Shown here piece by piece: positions 59,507-64,000 of a stretch of 64,000 nucleotides of DNA; the first letter of the stretch is position 1, and every line of letters starts with the position of its first letter. Position numbers and translations under genes: made by a program. The notes beneath the pieces were generated by a model. The model saw nothing but the letters and a program-made list of their open reading frames with translations. It was not told where the DNA came from and ran no database searches. The DNA comes from Acidobacteriota bacterium (GTDB lineage Bacteria; Acidobacteriota; Terriglobia; UBA7540). The stretch spans positions 23,366 through 87,365 of the forward strand of contig CADDZC010000007.1 in assembly GCA_902812365.1 (NCBI GenBank), in the 5' to 3' direction.

Positions 59507-61369
59507 CTAGGCCTTTTGGGTATGGACACGGCGGTCGTAGAGAGCTTCGATAGCATCCCGGAAATTCGCTTCCACAACGTGACGTTTGATCTTTTGGGTC
59601 GGTGAGAGCTCGCCGGAAGCCACGGTAAATTCGCGCGGCGAAAGGATGATCTGCCGGATCTTCTCGTGCGGAGGCAGCCACGCGGTTGCCTGATCGATCT
59701 GTGTGCCGACGAACGCCAGAACCTCAGGGTCGGTGACCAACTCCTCACGGCTGGTGAAGACGATGTGCTGCTCGCGCGCATAGGCCTCCAGGCGGGAGAA
59801 GTTCGGCACCACGATGGCGCTGACGAATCGGCGCCCTTCACCGATCACCAGAATCTGCGAGACATACGGATGTCCCTGGAATAAATTCTCGATTCTTTCC
59901 GGGCAGACGAATTTTCCGCCGGAAGTTTTGAAAATGTTCTTCTTCCGGCCGGTGATGGTGAGGAAGCCATCGGCGTCGAGCGTGCCGAGGTCGCCCGTGC
60001 GAAACCACCCCTCGACGAACGCCTGGCGGTTTTCCTCTTCCCGATGATAGTAACCGGGCGTAACGTTCGGGCCCCGCACCAGAATCTCGCGGCCGGTCCG
60101 CCCTTCCTCATCAATCACCTCGTCGCCGAGTTTGACTTCCACTCCGGGGATCACCCGTCCCACCGTGCCGAGCTTGACCGCGCCCGGATAGTTGACCGAG
60201 ATCACCGGCGAGGTCTCCGTCAGCCCGTACCCTTCGTACACCGGCAGGCCGACGGCATAGAAGAAACCAGCCAGCTCGCGGGCGAGCGGCGCGGAGCCGG
60301 AAATGAGCACAGCGATGCGACCTCCCAGCCGGGCGCGGACTTTCGAGGCCACGAGAGCATCGGCCAAGGCATGCCGGAGGCGCAGTCCGAGCGGCGGCGT
60401 TCGCCCCTCCAAGCGATACGGAAAATAGGTTTCGCCGGTTCGAACAGCCCAGCGAAAAAGCTTTCTCCGGGCAAGCGAACTCTGCTCGACGGTCTCGATG
60501 ATCTTGCCGTGAATCTTTTCGAGCACGCGGGGCACGACGGCCATGATGGTGGGCCGCACTTCGCGGATGTTTTGGGGAAGCGTCTCGAAGCTCTCCGCAT
60601 AAGCGATGGAGACCCCTTGCCAAAAGTAGACGTAATCGAGCATTCGCTCGAAGATATGGGACAGCGGCAGAAAGGATATGGCCACGTCGTGATGAGCCAG
60701 GGGAAACAGGCCGGCGCTCGCCCGGATATTAGCGGCGATGTTCGCGTGGGTGAGCACCACGCCCTTGAAATTGCCGGTGGTGCCCGAGGTGTACAGGATC
60801 GTCGCCATGTCACCGGGCTGAATCTGGGCAGCGCGGGCGCGAAAAAAGGGAACGGGGTCGGAGCCGGCGGCCAGCTCGCTCGCGACGAGCCGGTTCCAAT
60901 CGTGCGCGTCCGAAACGGATGGAGGTAAAGGGTCCATGGACAGGAGAAATTGCAACTCGGGCAACTGGGAGCGAATATTCAGCACTTTCTGAAGTTGCTC
61001 GGCAGTCGAGGCGACGACGGCTCGCGAGCCGGAATCGTTGAGGATGGAAGCGACATCGGGCTCCCGCAGGGTGGGGTAGACGGGCACCACGATCACTCCC
61101 AGGCCCAGGCATGCGTAATCGGCCAGCGCCCACTCCACGCGGTTTTCGCCGATAATCGCCAGCCGGTCGCCGCGCTTGAGGCCGAGGCGCTCAAGAGCGC
61201 GAGCCAGAGCTGCGGCTTGGCGGAGCGCTTCGGCAGATGCAAGTCCGCGATAGTGACCGCCGGACTTCGACAAGAATGCGTCCGCCTTCGAGTGGCGCTC
61301 GACGGCGTTGACAAAGAGTTCGCTGAGAGTGGAAAACTTCCCGACTGGAACCGGCTCACCCGTCACCAT
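59507..61369 (-). CDS. Long-chain fatty acyl-CoA synthetase (FadD15-like)
   Basis: A 620-aa ANL-superfamily enzyme that activates fatty acids with ATP and CoA. Motifs are ILYTSGTTGNFKGVVLTH (P-loop-like, about 192-210), VYEGYGLTETSPV, GWFRTGDLG and the linker KNIFKTSGGKFVCPERIE, with the catalytic Lys region PTQKIKRHVV near the C-terminus. The N-terminus LSELFVNAVERHSKADAFL and overall length fit the long-chain FadD15/AAE group. It diverges from the urocanase gene across about 190 bp. Confidence 0.92.
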   Translation of the reverse strand: MVTGEPVPVGKFSTLSELFVNAVERHSKADAFLSKSGGHYRGLASAEALRQAAALARALERLGLKRGDRLAIIGENRVEWALADYACLGLGVIVVPVYPTLREPDVASILNDSGSRAVVASTAEQLQKVLNIRSQLPELQFLLSMDPLPPSVSDAHDWNRLVASELAAGSDPVPFFRARAAQIQPGDMATILYTSGTTGNFKGVVLTHANIAANIRASAGLFPLAHHDVAISFLPLSHIFERMLDYVYFWQGVSIAYAESFETLPQNIREVRPTIMAVVPRVLEKIHGKIIETVEQSSLARRKLFRWAVRTGETYFPYRLEGRTPPLGLRLRHALADALVASKVRARLGGRIAVLISGSAPLARELAGFFYAVGLPVYEGYGLTETSPVISVNYPGAVKLGTVGRVIPGVEVKLGDEVIDEEGRTGREILVRGPNVTPGYYHREEENRQAFVEGWFRTGDLGTLDADGFLTITGRKKNIFKTSGGKFVCPERIENLFQGHPYVSQILVIGEGRRFVSAIVVPNFSRLEAYAREQHIVFTSREELVTDPEVLAFVGTQIDQATAWLPPHEKIRQIILSPREFTVASGELSPTQKIKRHVVEANFRDAIEALYDRRVHTQKA

Positions 61370-61558
61370 AGACCGCGAAGTCCCCCCACCCGGCTAAGAA
61401 TAATAGAAGAATAAGCTTCCTCAAGGCCAGAACTTCCCCCTCAATTCGATAGTTAAACGTAGCATCAGATGAATCGCTCGTCAAAGCGCCGGCCAAGGAA
61501 CGGCCGCGCGCTTTTCCTTTTCACCTCCATCGGCTAAGATGCCTCGGAGGTGCGCGGG

Positions 61559-63265
<1,707 letters not shown>

Positions 63266-63311
63266 TCCGCCGCCGCTCGCTCGCCCGCGGCCACTCGTAA
63301 CGGATCGCGGT

Positions 63312-63476
63312 TCAGCTCTTCTTGGAGCCGACGGCAAAGAAGACGGACGGCTTCTGCTCAATCTTCTTGCTCTTGCAGCTCGGGCAGACGAAGCCTCCTT
63401 TTTCGTACTCCGCCAGGCTCATGGTGCGTGTGAAAGATTTCTTACATTGCTTGCAAACAAAATTGTACGTCGGCAT
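63312..63476 (-). CDS. FmdB-type small zinc-ribbon protein
   Basis: A 54-aa protein starting MPTYNFVCKQCKKSFTRTMS, with paired Cys at 8/11 and 31/34 (CKQC and CPSC) forming a zinc ribbon, and a Lys-rich tail. This fits the FmdB putative regulatory protein family, which has no established function. GGGAGG stands about nine bases before the ATG. It converges with hutU. It is complete, with its own stop, despite its small size. Confidence 0.85.
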   Translation of the reverse strand: MPTYNFVCKQCKKSFTRTMSLAEYEKGGFVCPSCKSKKIEQKPSVFFAVGSKKS

Positions 63477-63628
63477 CGAGGTAAACCTCCCCCCATGGAC
63501 TGGTTAATTATTCTACCAAAGTCCTCCCCGGGTTGAAATGCCTCGTTACCGGAGATCCCTCTTTTGCCGCAATTTCGCCACCGTATTTTACGTCCTGCTG
63601 AGGCCCACCCTCGTCATTCTCCCCAACC

Positions 63629-63925
63629 TCACTCATACCGCAGCGCCACCGACGGATCGACGCGCGCCGCGCGGGCAGGTACCCGGCGGCGAGGCTGACG
63701 AGAAGGAGCAGCAGCTCGGTTCCGGCGAGAGTCAGCGGATCATTAGCTTGCAATCCGAACAACAGGCTCTTCACCACTTGGGTGGCCGCCAAAGCCAGGG
63801 GCACTCCGATCGCGATGCCGTCGACTCCAGCAAGCCGGTCCCTTTCATGATCATCCACAACACTTGGCCCCGCTCGGCACCGAGGGCAAGCCTGGCTCCT
63901 CCGGGGGGAGCGGCCGGCTCCGCTG
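63629..63925 (-). pseudogene. C-terminal remnant of an ADOP/MacB-type permease
   Basis: The end of a FtsX-like permease of the acidobacterial ADOP family. Recognisable pieces are LALGAERGQVLWMIMKGTGLL, then GIAIGVPLALAATQVVKSLL with FGLQANDPLTLAGTELLLLL and AGYLPARRA. The expected ending VDPSVALRYE and stop occur in a shifted frame at 63629-63660. A second frame change lies near 63830. Upstream of about 63925 similarity stops, so most of the gene is missing. The 150 bases between this and the zinc-ribbon gene hold nothing recognisable. Confidence 0.7.
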
Positions 63926-64000
63926 GCGGCGAAAGCGGTGACTTCCGGGCGGATCAAATCCCTCGGGCAGCGGCCCCCGGTCGGCCCAGTGGGGAGAATC

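Noticed and set aside
59430..59520. Short direct repeat GAGCTAGGC flanking the end of the acyl-CoA synthetase gene
   Set aside because: Only nine bases, with no mobile element or further copies seen; likely chance.

Overview
The window looks like a chromosomal stretch of an Acidobacteriota member, probably a Bryobacter/Solibacter-type soil lineage. It is GC-rich, has two large Oar-like TonB-dependent receptors with N-terminal carboxypeptidase-regulatory domains, an ASPIC/UnbV (CRTAC1) protein paired with a TPR-multihaem cytochrome, an ADOP/MacB-type permease remnant and a long exopolysaccharide locus. This family combination is typical of that phylum, but the assignment is an inference. No rRNA, complete tRNA, CRISPR array or insertion sequence was found.

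Layout. (1) 0.2-4.4 kb: a decayed TonB-dependent receptor lies divergent from nikR, with a candidate NikR operator between them. (2) 4.6-13.3 kb: a leftward operon reads universal stress protein, TolC, membrane-fusion protein, RND pump, DUF2892 and DUF302. It faces a rightward ECF sigma factor / zinc anti-sigma pair, so an envelope-stress efflux module is likely. (3) 13.5-20.4 kb: proline dehydrogenase, an intact TonB receptor, a pirin and a Tat-exported amidohydrolase. (4) 20.6-25.5 kb: a membrane-anchored pentahaem cytochrome fused to TPRs, followed by a Tat-exported FG-GAP/ASPIC protein and a terminator. (5) 25.7-27.8 kb: two convergent methyltransferases.

(6) 28.1-51.0 kb: a rightward exopolysaccharide or surface-glycan locus. 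It starts with a promoter and a structured leader, then an export protein (Wza type), a Wzz/BY-kinase, a flippase, a methyltransferase, several GT2/GT4 glycosyltransferases, a nucleotidylyltransferase, heptose genes (HddA, GmhA, GmhB, HldE), a secreted beta-helix protein, an O-antigen ligase/polymerase-like protein and a GT9 heptosyltransferase. An amino-sugar kinase and a GlmS-like SIS protein close it. Inside, at 34.3-35.2 kb, are remains of two glycosyltransferases (one GT2, one GT4), and one GT2 gene shows an abrupt change in base composition.

(7) 51.1-64 kb: mainly metabolic genes. These are full-length MetH, a secreted GH42 galactosidase, a lipase maturation factor-like membrane protein, a long-chain acyl-CoA synthetase, a divergent orphan urocanase, a tiny FmdB-type zinc ribbon and a broken ABC permease tail.

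The least conventional items are the cytochrome/TPR/ASPIC pair, the leader RNA before the glycan locus, the NikR operator facing a dead receptor, and the heptose genes that serve two different activation routes. All functions are read from sequence by eye; no searches were run.
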